Positions 54,625 through 64,000 of a DNA stretch of 64,000 nt are shown here, piece after piece. Position 1 is the first letter of the stretch, and each line of letters opens with the position of its first letter. Source of the stretch: Zymoseptoria tritici IPO323 (lineage: Eukaryota; Ascomycota; Dothideomycetes; Mycosphaerellales; Mycosphaerellaceae); the NCBI RefSeq assembly GCF_000219625.1, contig NC_018218.1, positions 620,001 to 684,000 on the forward strand. Reading direction: 5' to 3'. Made by a program: the position numbers and the translations under genes. The notes beneath the pieces were generated by a model. The model worked only from the letters and a program-made list of their open reading frames with translations, had not been told where the DNA came from and searched no databases.

Positions 54625-57600
54625 ATGGCTGCGACGGCCACTGCCAACAAGGATGGCGCGTCCAGCATTTCCGTCACAGTTCGAGTGCGCCCTTTCACAA
54701 TACAGGAGGCCGCTCAGCTCACAAAGACCGACGATGGACCTCTCTTCCTGGGCGATGGCTCCCTGGCAGCTGTCGCGAAGCCCAAATTTGGACAGAAGGG
54801 TTTGAGGCCGGTGATCAAAGTGGTGGACGAGAAGTGCTTGTATGTTTGGCAAAAAGTGCGCAGGAATTCCTTGTCCATCACTGACTATGCGCAGAGTGTT
54901 CGATCCTCCTGAGGACAACCCCGTCCAGCGGTTCAGCCGCGCCGTCCTCCCTCAAGGCAAGCGCGTAAAGGATCAAACATTCGGTTTCGACCGAGTTTTC
55001 GACGAGAACACCACACAAGCCGACGTCTACGAAGCCACCACACGAAATCTGCTCGACTCAGTCTTGGATGGATTCAATGCGACAGTGTTCGCCTATGGCG
55101 CAACAGGATGCGGAAAGACACACACCATTACTGGAACTGCGCAGCAGCCGGGAATCATCTTCATGACAATGCAAGAGCTGTTTGAGAAAGTCGAGGAATT
55201 GAAGGAGACGAAGGAGGTCGAGGTCTCACTATCATACTTGGAGATCTACAATGAGAACATCCGCGATCTTCTCAATCCGGACATGGCCACGGCGAAGCAA
55301 GGTCTGATGCTACGAGAGGACTCCAACCAGGCTGTGTCCGTCTCAGGCCTCTCCTCCCACAAACCGCAAAACGTGCAAGAAGTCATGGATATGGTCATTC
55401 AGGGAAATTCGCAGCGAACACAATCTCCCACAGCAGCCAATGCGACATCTTCGCGATCCCACGCGGTGCTGCAGGTCAATGTCTCCTCGAAAGACAGGAA
55501 CGCGGACGTCCATGAGCCGGTCACATTTGCTACGCTGTCAATCATCGATTTGGCAGGATCTGAGCGCGCGAGTGCTACCCTGAATCGCGGCGCTCGTCTA
55601 CTCGAAGGTGCCAACATCAACAAATCACTTCTCGCTCTGGGATCCTGCATCAACGCTCTTTGCGATCAGAGGAAACACAATCACATCCCATACCGGAATT
55701 CGAAGTTGACAAGACTGCTGAAATTCAGCTTGGGCGGGAATTGTCGGACGGTGATGATTGTGTGCATCTCCCCCAGCAGCCAGCACTTTGACGAGACGCA
55801 GAACACTCTACGATACGCCAACCGAGCGAAGAACATTCAAACGAAGAGCGTGCGCAATGTCTACAACGTGGACCGCCATGTCAAGGACTACCTCAAGAAG
55901 ATCGACGAGCAAATGGCGCGGATCAACGAACTCACAGCACAGCAGAAGCAATTCGAGGAGTTGGCTTTTGTCAAATTCCGCAAAGCTGAGGTCAAGCGGC
56001 AAGAAATTGCGCAAGATGGTATGCAGCGGATTCGTGCAGCGTTTGAGCATTCTCTGGCAGAACGCAACGAGCGGACGCAGAATACCCGTAGACTTCGCCA
56101 CACCGAGCGTCGCATTGCTGCGATAAGTGGCTGGATCGGAGCTTTCGACCAAGTCTGCGAGACTCGTGAGGATGAGGAGCCATCAGCAGCGCTCACGTCG
56201 ATGCGGAAGACGGCGACTGGCATTCTTGTGGAGTTGGAAGGAAGTCGGCAACACTACCACCAGCGTCTCGCAAAGAACAACTGGACTCGAGCGATTGACA
56301 CAGCGCTTCAAGATGGGCTGCGTCAATTGCAGAACATCGATGGAGCTGTTCCAAACTCCGCCGAGGAGATGAGTCTGCGCAAGGAGGTGGAGCTGCTCAA
56401 GGGCCGCACCGATATCGAAATGCATCTTGCTGTTCTGGAGCAGGATAAGACGGGCGATGCTGGTCTGATGCAAGTGATGCTTTCTGCTCACTTCGAGACC
56501 ATTGCCATTCTCAACCAAATCGCACAAATGACCGAAGAGGAAGCTATGGCAGCTGGTCGCAGTGTTCTCGGCAAGCTACTGCAATCCTGCACTGAAGCCA
56601 CCGGCCAAGTCATCAAGCCCGATGGGGGCCTGCAAATCACCGAAGCCATGCCACCGACAAAGAGTGGAACTCCTCGCAAGAAGAAGCAGGTTCCTCTGAT
56701 GGGACCCAGTCCCTTGAAGAACAAGATCCGTCCTTCACTCGCTCCAGCATCGGCCTTACCACCACGAATCGCCGCAGAGATGGAGCCTCGTTCATCATCA
56801 CCACATATTGGCCCAAGTCCAAACCGCGGAGCAACAGCGAGTCCTAGAAGGCGGCTGAAGCCCGGCGGTACTGCGCGCAGTAGAGTCATGTTCAACAGCA
56901 ATGGCACACCGAAGAGGAAGTCTCCATCAAAGAAACGTGCTGTGAAGTGGAAAGACGAAGACGTTGATGGTGGCTCTCTGGTCGAATTCCAGCCGACGCC
57001 GAAGCCCATCGAGAGCTCACCTGCCGACTTCGCGGACACCGAGAACAACCCTCCGCCACCTCAATTCTTCACGGACATGGAAGGCGAGGACTCTTTTGAC
57101 TCATCGCCGCTTCCCAACCTCCCAGCTCCCAAGTCTGGCAACGGCCGCTTTGCAACCGGCTTCCTCGCTGCCAAGAAATCGGACAACTCCTCACCTACAT
57201 CCACAGCGCCAAACCTTTCCCTTCCAAGCATCCTCTCCTCCGACTCCGAGACATCTCCTCTTCGTGAAATTGAAGCAAACCGCGCTCCTCATTCATCAAC
57301 AACTCTCACCCACCGCCCCAAATCCCCAGACTCATCCTCCGACTCTGGCGCCAGCGACACAAATCCTAACAATCTCGACAAAGACACCGCTCTCGCACTC
57401 CGCTCCGCCTTGATCCAAAATAAGAAGAAACGCTCCTCCTCCCTCGGTGGCTCAGCAAACCTCACCAACGGTCTCGGACGCCGCGAGTCCTCGACAGCAT
57501 ATAACAACGCCTCCGCAGCCGCGCACCGTCGCCGATCGCCGACTGCTTCACAATCCACTTCTCCCACGCAATCTACCGAGGGAGCAGCTCAGGGTATCTT

Positions 57601-57859
57601 CTCAGCAAGTCACGCGAGGAGGATGGTGAAAGCGGAACATCTACGCGACGATGCGAAGAGTGTCCTGAGTCCGAGGGGTATGAGCGTGGGCAAGAGTGGG
57701 CCGGGCTTGGCGGGGAGGAGGAGTATGTTTGATTTGCATGGTGCGAGCGCGAGGGATAGTATGAGTGGACCGCCGGTTGTGGCGGCGAGGCCGGGAGGAG
57801 TGAGGAATAGTGTTGTTGGGACGAGTGGTGGGATGGGCGGGAAGGCGGCTTGGAGATGA
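54625..57859 (+). CDS. Kinesin-8 motor (Kip3-like), 2 exons
   Basis: Exons 54625-54839 and 54895-57859, with a 55-nt intron (GTATGT...GCGCAG), encode 1059 aa. N-terminal motor: VTVRVRPFT, a family-specific DEKCL-VFDPPEDNP segment, P-loop GATGCGKT (about 140-147), switch I NATSSRSH and switch II DLAGSERASAT, then the neck-linker-like YANRAKNIQTK. A coiled coil follows (KDYLKKIDEQMARINEL, QQKQFEELAF). The C-terminal half is disordered, Ser/Pro/Arg-rich and basic, as in kinesin-8 tails that bind microtubules. Kinesin-8s walk to plus ends and depolymerise or stabilise microtubules, setting spindle length and nuclear position. The loop/neck sequences and DEKCLVFDPP support Kip3/KLP over other kinesins (memory). 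Intact. Confidence 0.93.
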
Positions 57860-59299
57860 GGACGAGATTGGCATGGGTGAGATTTTCAAAACGGCTTCTC
57901 TGAGTTCAGGACTATGGTGTTGGTGTGGCTAGACGTTGAGCTTCTCTGGGCTTGTGTCTGCTGGATGTGAATGGTGTGCATTGGCATGGCGTATTTCCTT
58001 GTCAGCGATTTCGTCGGCGATTGAGCGTAGCTGAGCGGTGTTGCATAACGACTTTGTACAACAACACCTCATGGATTGACATCTCGCACACTCTATCGTG
58101 ATTTACATTTGAGTATCTTCGTGAGTGAGAAAACACATTGACTCGCTGAATTACCTTGTTTAATTCGTCTGGTGCTCCTGCTGCTTACACACGCCCTGAT
58201 CAGACAAGGAGGCAACGTCGACAGAGCCTCTCCTCGCTGCCGACCAGTCCGCATCGTTGTTCTATGCGAGCTTCCTTCTGCTTACTGCAGCCTTTCTGCA
58301 TCTGAACTCCTTCTGCCATGTCTGCGTCGCCGTCACCAGCTCGTGATCCCGCTTTAGAGTGCAATTCCGAGCGGCGAGATTCTCTTGACGGTTTCTGTAG
58401 GCCACGAGATAGTCCTCTTGTCATTAGATGCAAATTGATGCTCACTGGGAGGGAGGGCAGTCACAAAAGGGAAGTGAGGTCGCCTGAACCAGCGGATGCT
58501 CGCGGATGTGGTCCGTGCGTTTTGTTCACTCTTCTTCCAAGTCCATCCCTCGACCACTCCCTCGACCCTCCAGATTCACGTCCCAGCAGCACGTCCCAAG
58601 TCAGTATGCGCTTTGATGAGATGGCAGCTGTCAAGATGGTGCAGACTGCTGTTGGAGCCGTCGAGCAGGAGCCGGGCTGAAGAGCCGGCATGCTGCTTGG
58701 ATTCACACCTCCGAACATCGCCGCTGCTTGAGACAAACGCAAGGGCGAGGCGTGATGGAGAGAGCATTGAGAAGTGCCACTGGCCAGGCGTGACTGCCAC
58801 GGCGGCTCGTGACTGATGGATATGCTGATGGATTTGTGCTGAATGAGGAGCGAGGTCGACAGCAGATCACCCTTACAGCAACGGCGGGCATCGGAGCAGC
58901 CACCTACTTATACCCGCGGGAGAAGATCGCACTCAACTTGAACGGGAGTCAAGACGAGCACCGCAGCTTGCCTTCGCGAACTCTGGCTCACCACCGCCCA
59001 GATTGCAGCGCCGGCAGCAACGGCATCGCTGCTGAACACATGAAGCCTGCACCATCGACCTCTGACTGTGGTGGAATCTGACACGGCGGTAGACGTCCAG
59101 GCGAGGAAATGTTCTTGATCAATGGTATGCAATACTTGATTATGATATTGAGTATCATCTGTTCCACCGGCGGAAAATCTGGCCTCAGCTTGCCGTGTTC
59201 CGGCCCATCATGAAGAATCATGAAGGACGCAGGTCGGGAGGTCGAAACATCGTCACAGCCTGACGCCAAGGCAAATTCCACTCGCCTCCACTTTTGCTT
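57860..59299. other. Intergenic, no gene seen
   Basis: Kinesin 3' flank and featureless DNA. Short frames around 58172-58900 are basic and low-information, with no splice or domain support. Confidence 0.4.
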
Positions 59300-60003
59300 C
59301 GCTCGTGGCCATATCACCTTTGGCGGTTTCCAAATCGAGCCGACGTCGGGCTTCGCTTCTCGCCAGGACGGACGTATGGGACGTCAGCCTGGATGGTCGG
59401 CGCGGCGGCGACATTGACACAACCAGAGACAATCGCAGTCTTGCTGGTGAGGGTGAAGTTCTTGATGGTAGTGGGCAAAGCCTCACGGACCTTGGCCTGC
59501 AACCAGAGGCGATGTATGGTACATCAGCTGGGACGGTCGGAGCGGCGGCGCCGACATCGACTTCCACGTTCTCCTGGACACGCTTGCCGTCTTCGAAGTG
59601 CGTGACCTTGATCTCAGGCTGGGCCGCGGGCTCCGCATTTCGTGGCGGATCGAGTCAACCTTCACGTGCTGGCCCAACTTCTGCGCCAACTTTGCCGGCT
59701 CCTTATAGGCCTCCGCCCACCCCTCAGGCAGCTTCCTCCGGAGAGGGGTCGCTGTGAGTCCTTCCTCGGGGCGGACGGTGTGCTTGAGGGCGGTGGTGAA
59801 CTGAGTGCTGCTGCCGTGTATGCTGGCCGAGGGCAGGCCCAATTTCTGCGCCAACTTTGCCAGCTCCTTACACGCCTCCGCCCACCCCTCAGGCAGCTTC
59901 CTCCGGAGAGGGGTCGCTGTGAGTCCTTCATCGGGGCGGACGGAGTCGTGAAGAGTGACCATTCCGTCCTTCTCGTCCATTGCTCCAGATCGCACACGAC
60001 GGA
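59300..60003 (-). pseudogene. Decayed coding-like DNA with duplicated block
   Basis: Minus-strand translation shows protein-like fragments in changing frames: [57 protein letters not shown], and two versions of a short motif ([16 protein letters not shown] and VNVAAAPTIQADVPY). Frame changes between them are not explained by good introns. I do not recognise the protein. Either a broken gene, or a multi-exon gene I cannot resolve by eye. Confidence 0.4.
59671..59946. repeat. Direct repeat of ~111 bp, 165 bp apart
   Basis: Blocks 59671-59781 and 59836-59946 are near-identical, with a handful of substitutions. On the minus strand both read the same segment ([19 protein letters not shown]), so the duplication covers coding-like sequence. 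Confidence 0.85.
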
Positions 60004-60013
60004 GCTCTTGCAT

Positions 60014-60700
60014 ATGTCCTCCCACTCCCAAACACCATCGACCGGGCCTTGAACTGGGGAGCTCAGCGTCCCACGGCAATAAATCTTTGCCGTGTCGACT
60101 CCCACACACCACACCCGATTGGGCCTTGAAATGGGAGCTAAGCGTACCCACGGCAATGATGCACGTGTCGACTCCCGCACACACTCGACCGGCACGCTCT
60201 TGAGGACTTTCTTCTGGCTCTTGTCGTCGGCCAATGGGTTCGCGAAAGGTACCAACGCGGCGAGAGGAATCGCGAGGACAGTCTTCTTGTCGTCGCAGTT
60301 CTCAACGTCTTCAACGCCCGGGTGGACGAGGAGCTACGCGTACCCACGGCAATATCATTCTGCACGTGTCGACTCCCACACCAGTGTTGTAGCGAATCTC
60401 TCCTTCGCCGCGCCAGAAAGTTTTGAACGCCCCTGAGGACGGGGGAGCTACGCGTCCCACGGCAATGATGCGCCGTGTCGACTCCCACACCAGTGTTGTA
60501 GTGAGTCTCTCCTTCGCCACGCCGGAGAGTCTTGAACGCCCTTGAGGATGAGGGAGCTGCGCGTCCCACGGCAATGATGCGCCGTGTCGACTCCCACACA
60601 TGTCTTGTATCGGATCTCTTCTTCGTCGTCGCCGGGAAGTCTTGAACGCCCAAAAGGACGAGGAGCTAAGCGTACCCACGGAATGTTACCTCGTGTCGGC
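60014..60700. repeat. Tandem array around GTGTCGACTCCCACA (109-bp units)
   Basis: Three consecutive units of exactly 109 bp begin at 60365, 60474 and 60583, with a fourth start at 60692 that has one change (GTGTCGGCTCCCA). Each unit has a constant head CGTGTCGACTCCCACA, a diverged middle, and a constant tail (GGAGCT, CGCGT, CCCACGGCAATGATG). Related heads at 60091 and 60164 and a weaker one near 60014 have shorter spacing (73-77 bp). 60200-60340 is a non-repeat insert that reads as protein on the minus strand. Confidence 0.85.
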
Positions 60701-61120
60701 TCCCATACACCAATGTCCAATTTCTTCGCGAGATGGTGTCGCCGAAAGAACACTTTCGATTGCCGATCTCATGAGCGTCAGGCCGACACTCCACATATTG
60801 CCCTCGACCGTATAGGGGCTTCCATGTATCCGCTCAGAAGCCATGTGCGTACCATTTCCCACAAACGTGTCGGCAACCTTGTTCTCGAGCTCGGAAGATA
60901 CACCGAAGTCACAAAGCTTGATCTGGCTCTTGCTGTTGACAACCACATTGGATGGCTTGATGTCGCGGTGCATGATCCGATGTGCGTGGTATAGGTACTT
61001 CAAGCCGCCGAGGATGGCTTGCAGGAGGCGGTTCTGCATGACCTCACGGACGATGCCGTTATGTTGGGCGTTGGTCAGGGTCACCCCGAGAGTGGCGGAG
61101 CTGATGGACTGGCAGTGACG
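60686..61120 (-). pseudogene. Truncated MAP kinase kinase-like fragment
   Basis: Minus-strand frame showing kinase subdomains VIb-IX: LLQAILGGLKYLYHAHRIMH then RDIKPSNVVVNS (catalytic loop intact), IKLCDFGVSSELENKVADTF (DFG intact), then VGNGTHMASERIHGSPYTVE, where functional MAPKKs have a GT-x-YMAPERI segment. Here the conserved Tyr-Met-Ala-Pro-Glu has become HMASE, and the following SDVWS has become GNMWS. The text then runs into the repeat array and stops (GADTR). Upstream there is no N-lobe in frame, no P-loop and no ATG. It is therefore a broken, duplicated C-terminal kinase piece, probably a partial copy of a MAPKK gene elsewhere in the genome. Confidence 0.7.
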
Positions 61121-61921
61121 GCGAAAGATCGAACGAGCGCATCTGATGCCAAATGAGTTCTTGCATGTGCCTTGAAGAATTTTCGCTTGCGATGACAGAC
61201 GGCTCCTTGGATGTGATTTGGACGTTATCGAAGTATTTGTCGTCGCACATGGCTTCAAACGAACCGCCGCCTAAGAAAGACCATTTCGTTTGTGATTGGA
61301 GGTCGGGACAGAGGTCGATGCAGAAGATCTTTCTCCTTCGGGTTGGCGCGGAGAGTCTGGTCGACCACACAAGATGGCTTGACGTCTTTCCCGAGAAGCC
61401 ACATGATGACGCGAACGATGCAGGAAGTGAGCAGCTCGGAAGCCTCGTGTTCGAGCGCCACAGGAAGTCATTCGCGCCGCAAGAGGTGTCCGGCTCACCA
61501 GGCCTTTTCACCATCTGCCGAAGCTTTTGCTGCCACAGTGTCTTGAGTGATGGTCGAGTGAAGGTCAATCAATGATCGACGCTCGAGGTGGTATTGATGT
61601 GAAGTGAGGGACCGCCTTCTTTGATGAGTGAGGTCGAGTTCTGTCACTGCCATCTCTGGGAGCTTGGAGTCCATCTTGATGTCAAAGGTACTGGCCGGAC
61701 GGTCCATTTGCTGAAGATGGAGAGCATCGATGACTCTGTGGCATCGCGGTCGAGTGTGCGGATGTCATAGCCATCGATGGCATGGTTTGGGTGTCGGCGC
61801 GGCGAACGATTTTGACGGACGCTTCAGGAAAGTCTAAGAAGGCAGAAGCTGTTGATGAAGGTTAGCAATCGATGCAAAGATTGTGGTGCTACGGCGGTGA
61901 AGTAAGAGCCCGCGATGCCGT
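61121..61921. other. Unresolved region upstream of the kinase fragment
   Basis: Several minus-strand frames overlap (for example, KYFDNVQITSKEPSVIAS and QKLRQMVKRPGEPD), partly protein-like, none with a recognisable kinase N-lobe. May be the decayed 5' part of the same locus. Confidence 0.35.
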
Positions 61922-62215
61922 TCAGGTTGATCGTCTCACTGAGTGGTGGGCATACGCACCAATTCCTTCCGCCGCTCGTCGAGGCGGTTGCAGGCAGGAC
62001 CACCACCGCCGTCTCCATCGTCGAAGAGCCACTTGAGGGCACATCTTCGCTCTTGATGCCGCTGCTGCTCTGTCGTATCGATGGATGTCACGTTTCCGGC
62101 GTCGTCGATTCAGCGGCACTGGGAGCTGGAAACGGATCTGGAAGAAAGCGGCGCGCAGGTCGGCCTCGAGTCTGGCGATCATTGCCCAGGGATCTTCTCC
62201 ATGTTGGAGATCCAT
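61922..62215 (-). CDS. Possible small protein, hypothetical (weak)
   Basis: ATG at 62215 follows an A/C-rich leader (TTAACAATCACACACTCATC), a good fungal start context. The first 35 residues (MDLQHGEDPWAMIARLEADL...) look like real protein, then the reading becomes Arg/Trp-rich. Another frame becomes protein-like from there (CALKWLFDDGDGGGG), suggesting a frameshift or an intron. No family recognised. 97 aa as read. Confidence 0.25.
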   Translation of the reverse strand: MDLQHGEDPWAMIARLEADLRAAFFQIRFQLPVPLNRRRRKRDIHRYDRAAAASRAKMCPQVALRRWRRRWWSCLQPPRRAAEGIGAYAHHSVRRST

Positions 62216-64000
62216 GATGAGTGTGTGATTGTTAATCACTGATCGATGATCAATGTGGTGTGATGTGTTGGTTGAGTGTGGAGGGTGAAGGAAGCTGAGC
62301 GTTGAACGAAAACAAACGAGCTTGAACGAGTGCTCAGCTTTTGGCAAGAACTCCGGCGACCCAGACTGCAGGCAACATACTCCAGGGATTGATCAGGATC
62401 GAGCCGTACGGCTCTACTGGAATAACATGCCTGTTCGACATCGAAAATGGCAACGAGAGACGGGGTAGAGAAGAAGCACCTACGAACATCATACACGCCT
62501 TGCGGCGGTAGCAAGCAATGCTTCAGTTCGAGCACTTGGGCAGCGAATACGTTCTACTTTGACAATACGGTACTACAACGAACGCCTGGGCTGCTGTCTT
62601 TACCGACTGAGACCGAACTCACACCTTTGCGCCATTGTCATTCAGCTTGCAAGCAGACCGTTGTGACCAAGAGTCTGTTCTGTCTCGATCCTGTCCGAAA
62701 GTTCGCGCCCTTGGAATGTTACGAGCGTGCACTCTCGTAAGCCTGCAATAGCGAACAGAGCCGGCAGCGATATCCACAGTGCCTTGTTGGGTTGTCCTTC
62801 ATGTTCACTGCTCGTACCCACTGCTGCGCTCCTCCACAGCGGCACGCGGCCTGATCTGCGGTACGCTCAGTGCTCGTTCTCCTCAAAGGACGCCCTGCCG
62901 CGCCTCGACATTGTCCATACATCGTACTCCTCTCCCGTGTCGAAGTCCTGCTCTTGCTCTGCGCGCAGAGTCCATGCTCTTTCATGTGGTGTCTACCGAC
63001 GGGCCATACAGAGCTCGCTGTCTGTTCTACGCTCGTTCGGAACGCGTTGTTCGCTGTGTGATATCGCTTTGCGTTGGGCCAGCACCGCCTAGCAAGGTCG
63101 TGGCAGCTTATAGGGAAGCGGAGATTGAGGTTGCGATCGATCTGCTCCCAGTGCATCCTCAGCAAAGTGTCTCGACGCTCGGCTGCGTGTGAGCGAGGCC
63201 CGCTCGCTGTGTGGTCAAAGGGCTCCGTGCTCTTTCGCTCCATCTCATCGAAAGAGAGTGTACCAACTCAGTCTCGATGTCCCACGCTGCGTTCGTCTTG
63301 TTCGCCAGAACCTATCCGCTCCTGCTACGTCCCGCTACGTGGACACTCCATCTATGCATCGGGTGTCCGAAGGCTCTTGTCGTTCGATCTTCAAATCGAT
63401 CGATCCCCATTCGTCGGCTGAGCGACTGCATTCGAGCCTGCTGTAGCTGCTCCGATGGATGTATGAGCTTCTTCAGTTGCTGCCACGGTTGCTCGCTAGG
63501 GTGGTAGTCTGACCTAGGAGCTCAGGAGCGTGGTCCCTGGGAGGCAATCGTCGAGGTAGCGTGGAGGTTTGTGTCAATTGCGGCATGACTTCTGCGGCGT
63601 ACAGCAGTGGAGGAAGGGATGAGGAGGCTCGGCGGTGATGGTACCTCGTAAGAGTCGAGAACAGATGAGATGGGTGTACCCGCGAAAGATGTCACGAAGA
63701 TTGGGTCAAAGCCATCGATCGAAGCGGAAGCCAGCCCGGTCGCAGACCAGCGATTGCTATCCAAGGCAGCACGCAATGCAAGTGTTACGAATGATCAAAG
63801 CCACTTGGAATGCTCTCGTACACACTGGCAAACGATCGAACAGTAGGCCAGGCGTGTATCGCCCTTCGTCCAGCTCTGGTGTTCAGGCTCGTGGTCCGGC
63901 TACGTTCTGGGCTGAGCCTGAATCCTGCCCGGTCGATCGACGCTGGCGCTCTCTGCAAGGCAAACGATCGAACACGATTACAGGATATCAACGTGCTTCA
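62216..64000. other. Right edge: no supported gene
   Basis: Open frames here (longest 62719-63243, minus, 174 codons) are Arg/Cys/Ser-rich without motif. A 14-bp perfect palindrome, GAGCCGTACGGCTC, is at 62401, and an 18-bp direct repeat word (GGCAAACGATCGAACA) occurs near 63827 and 63957. Nothing else seen. Confidence 0.4.

Noticed and set aside
60014..60700. Regular repeats resembling a CRISPR array
   Set aside because: Eukaryotic context, 109-bp period, long constant blocks, no cas genes; a tandem repeat.
62719..63243. 174-codon minus-strand frame near the right end
   Set aside because: ATG-started but Arg/Cys/Ser-rich with no motif, no intron logic and overlapping equal-length frames on the other strand.

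Overview
This window is nuclear DNA of a filamentous ascomycete, most likely a Dothideomycete of the Mycosphaerellales/Capnodiales (inference). Three things point there. Genes carry many 50-130 nt introns with GT(R/N)NGY donors, CTRAC-like branch sites and YAG acceptors. The gene set is fungal: Zn2Cys6 regulators, a DUF3431 protein, Prp8, a kinesin-8 and cytosolic ribosomal proteins. PRP8 also contains a pair of near-identical introns of the introner-like kind known from that group. I saw no bacterial, viral or CRISPR features and no convincing tRNA or rRNA gene.

Layout. 0.5-20.4 kb: a secreted aldose 1-epimerase, a DUF3431 type II membrane protein, an F-box protein, a small secreted Cys protein, an amidase, a very short Cys-rich zinc-ribbon-like gene (9246-9413), a Zn2Cys6 regulator, a Ted1-type GPI-remodelling phosphoesterase, a large disordered Arg/Ser-rich protein, and the first of three Myb/SANT-like genes. 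20.4-31.7 kb is gene-poor: three intergenic stretches of about 3 kb surround two further Myb-like genes. All three Myb-like genes lie on the minus strand, follow one another without intervening genes, and have an intron at the same place in the homologous repeat. 31.7-57.9 kb is the housekeeping core: complex I assembly factor NDUFAF3, PRP8 (five exons) divergent from RPL34, a C2H2 plus Zn2Cys6 chimeric regulator, an alpha/beta-hydrolase fused to a dual-specificity phosphatase, RPS19, a quinone-oxidoreductase-like MDR enzyme, and a kinesin-8. 58-64 kb has no intact gene I can support: duplicated coding-like blocks with broken frames, a 109-bp tandem array, and a truncated MAP-kinase-kinase-like fragment with an altered activation segment.

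The genes do not form a pathway or metabolite cluster. They are mostly unrelated housekeeping and regulatory functions. The most notable features are the two 54-nt near-identical introns in PRP8, the gene for the central spliceosome protein, only 42 nt apart and followed 44 nt later by a GC-AG intron; the three adjacent Myb-like genes; and the decayed repeat zone at the right end.

All exon boundaries were worked out by hand from splice motifs, reading-frame continuity and recalled family sequence. No alignment, transcript data or database search was available. Several long open frames begin with GTG or TTG only, so gene starts were moved to a supported ATG or to an upstream exon.
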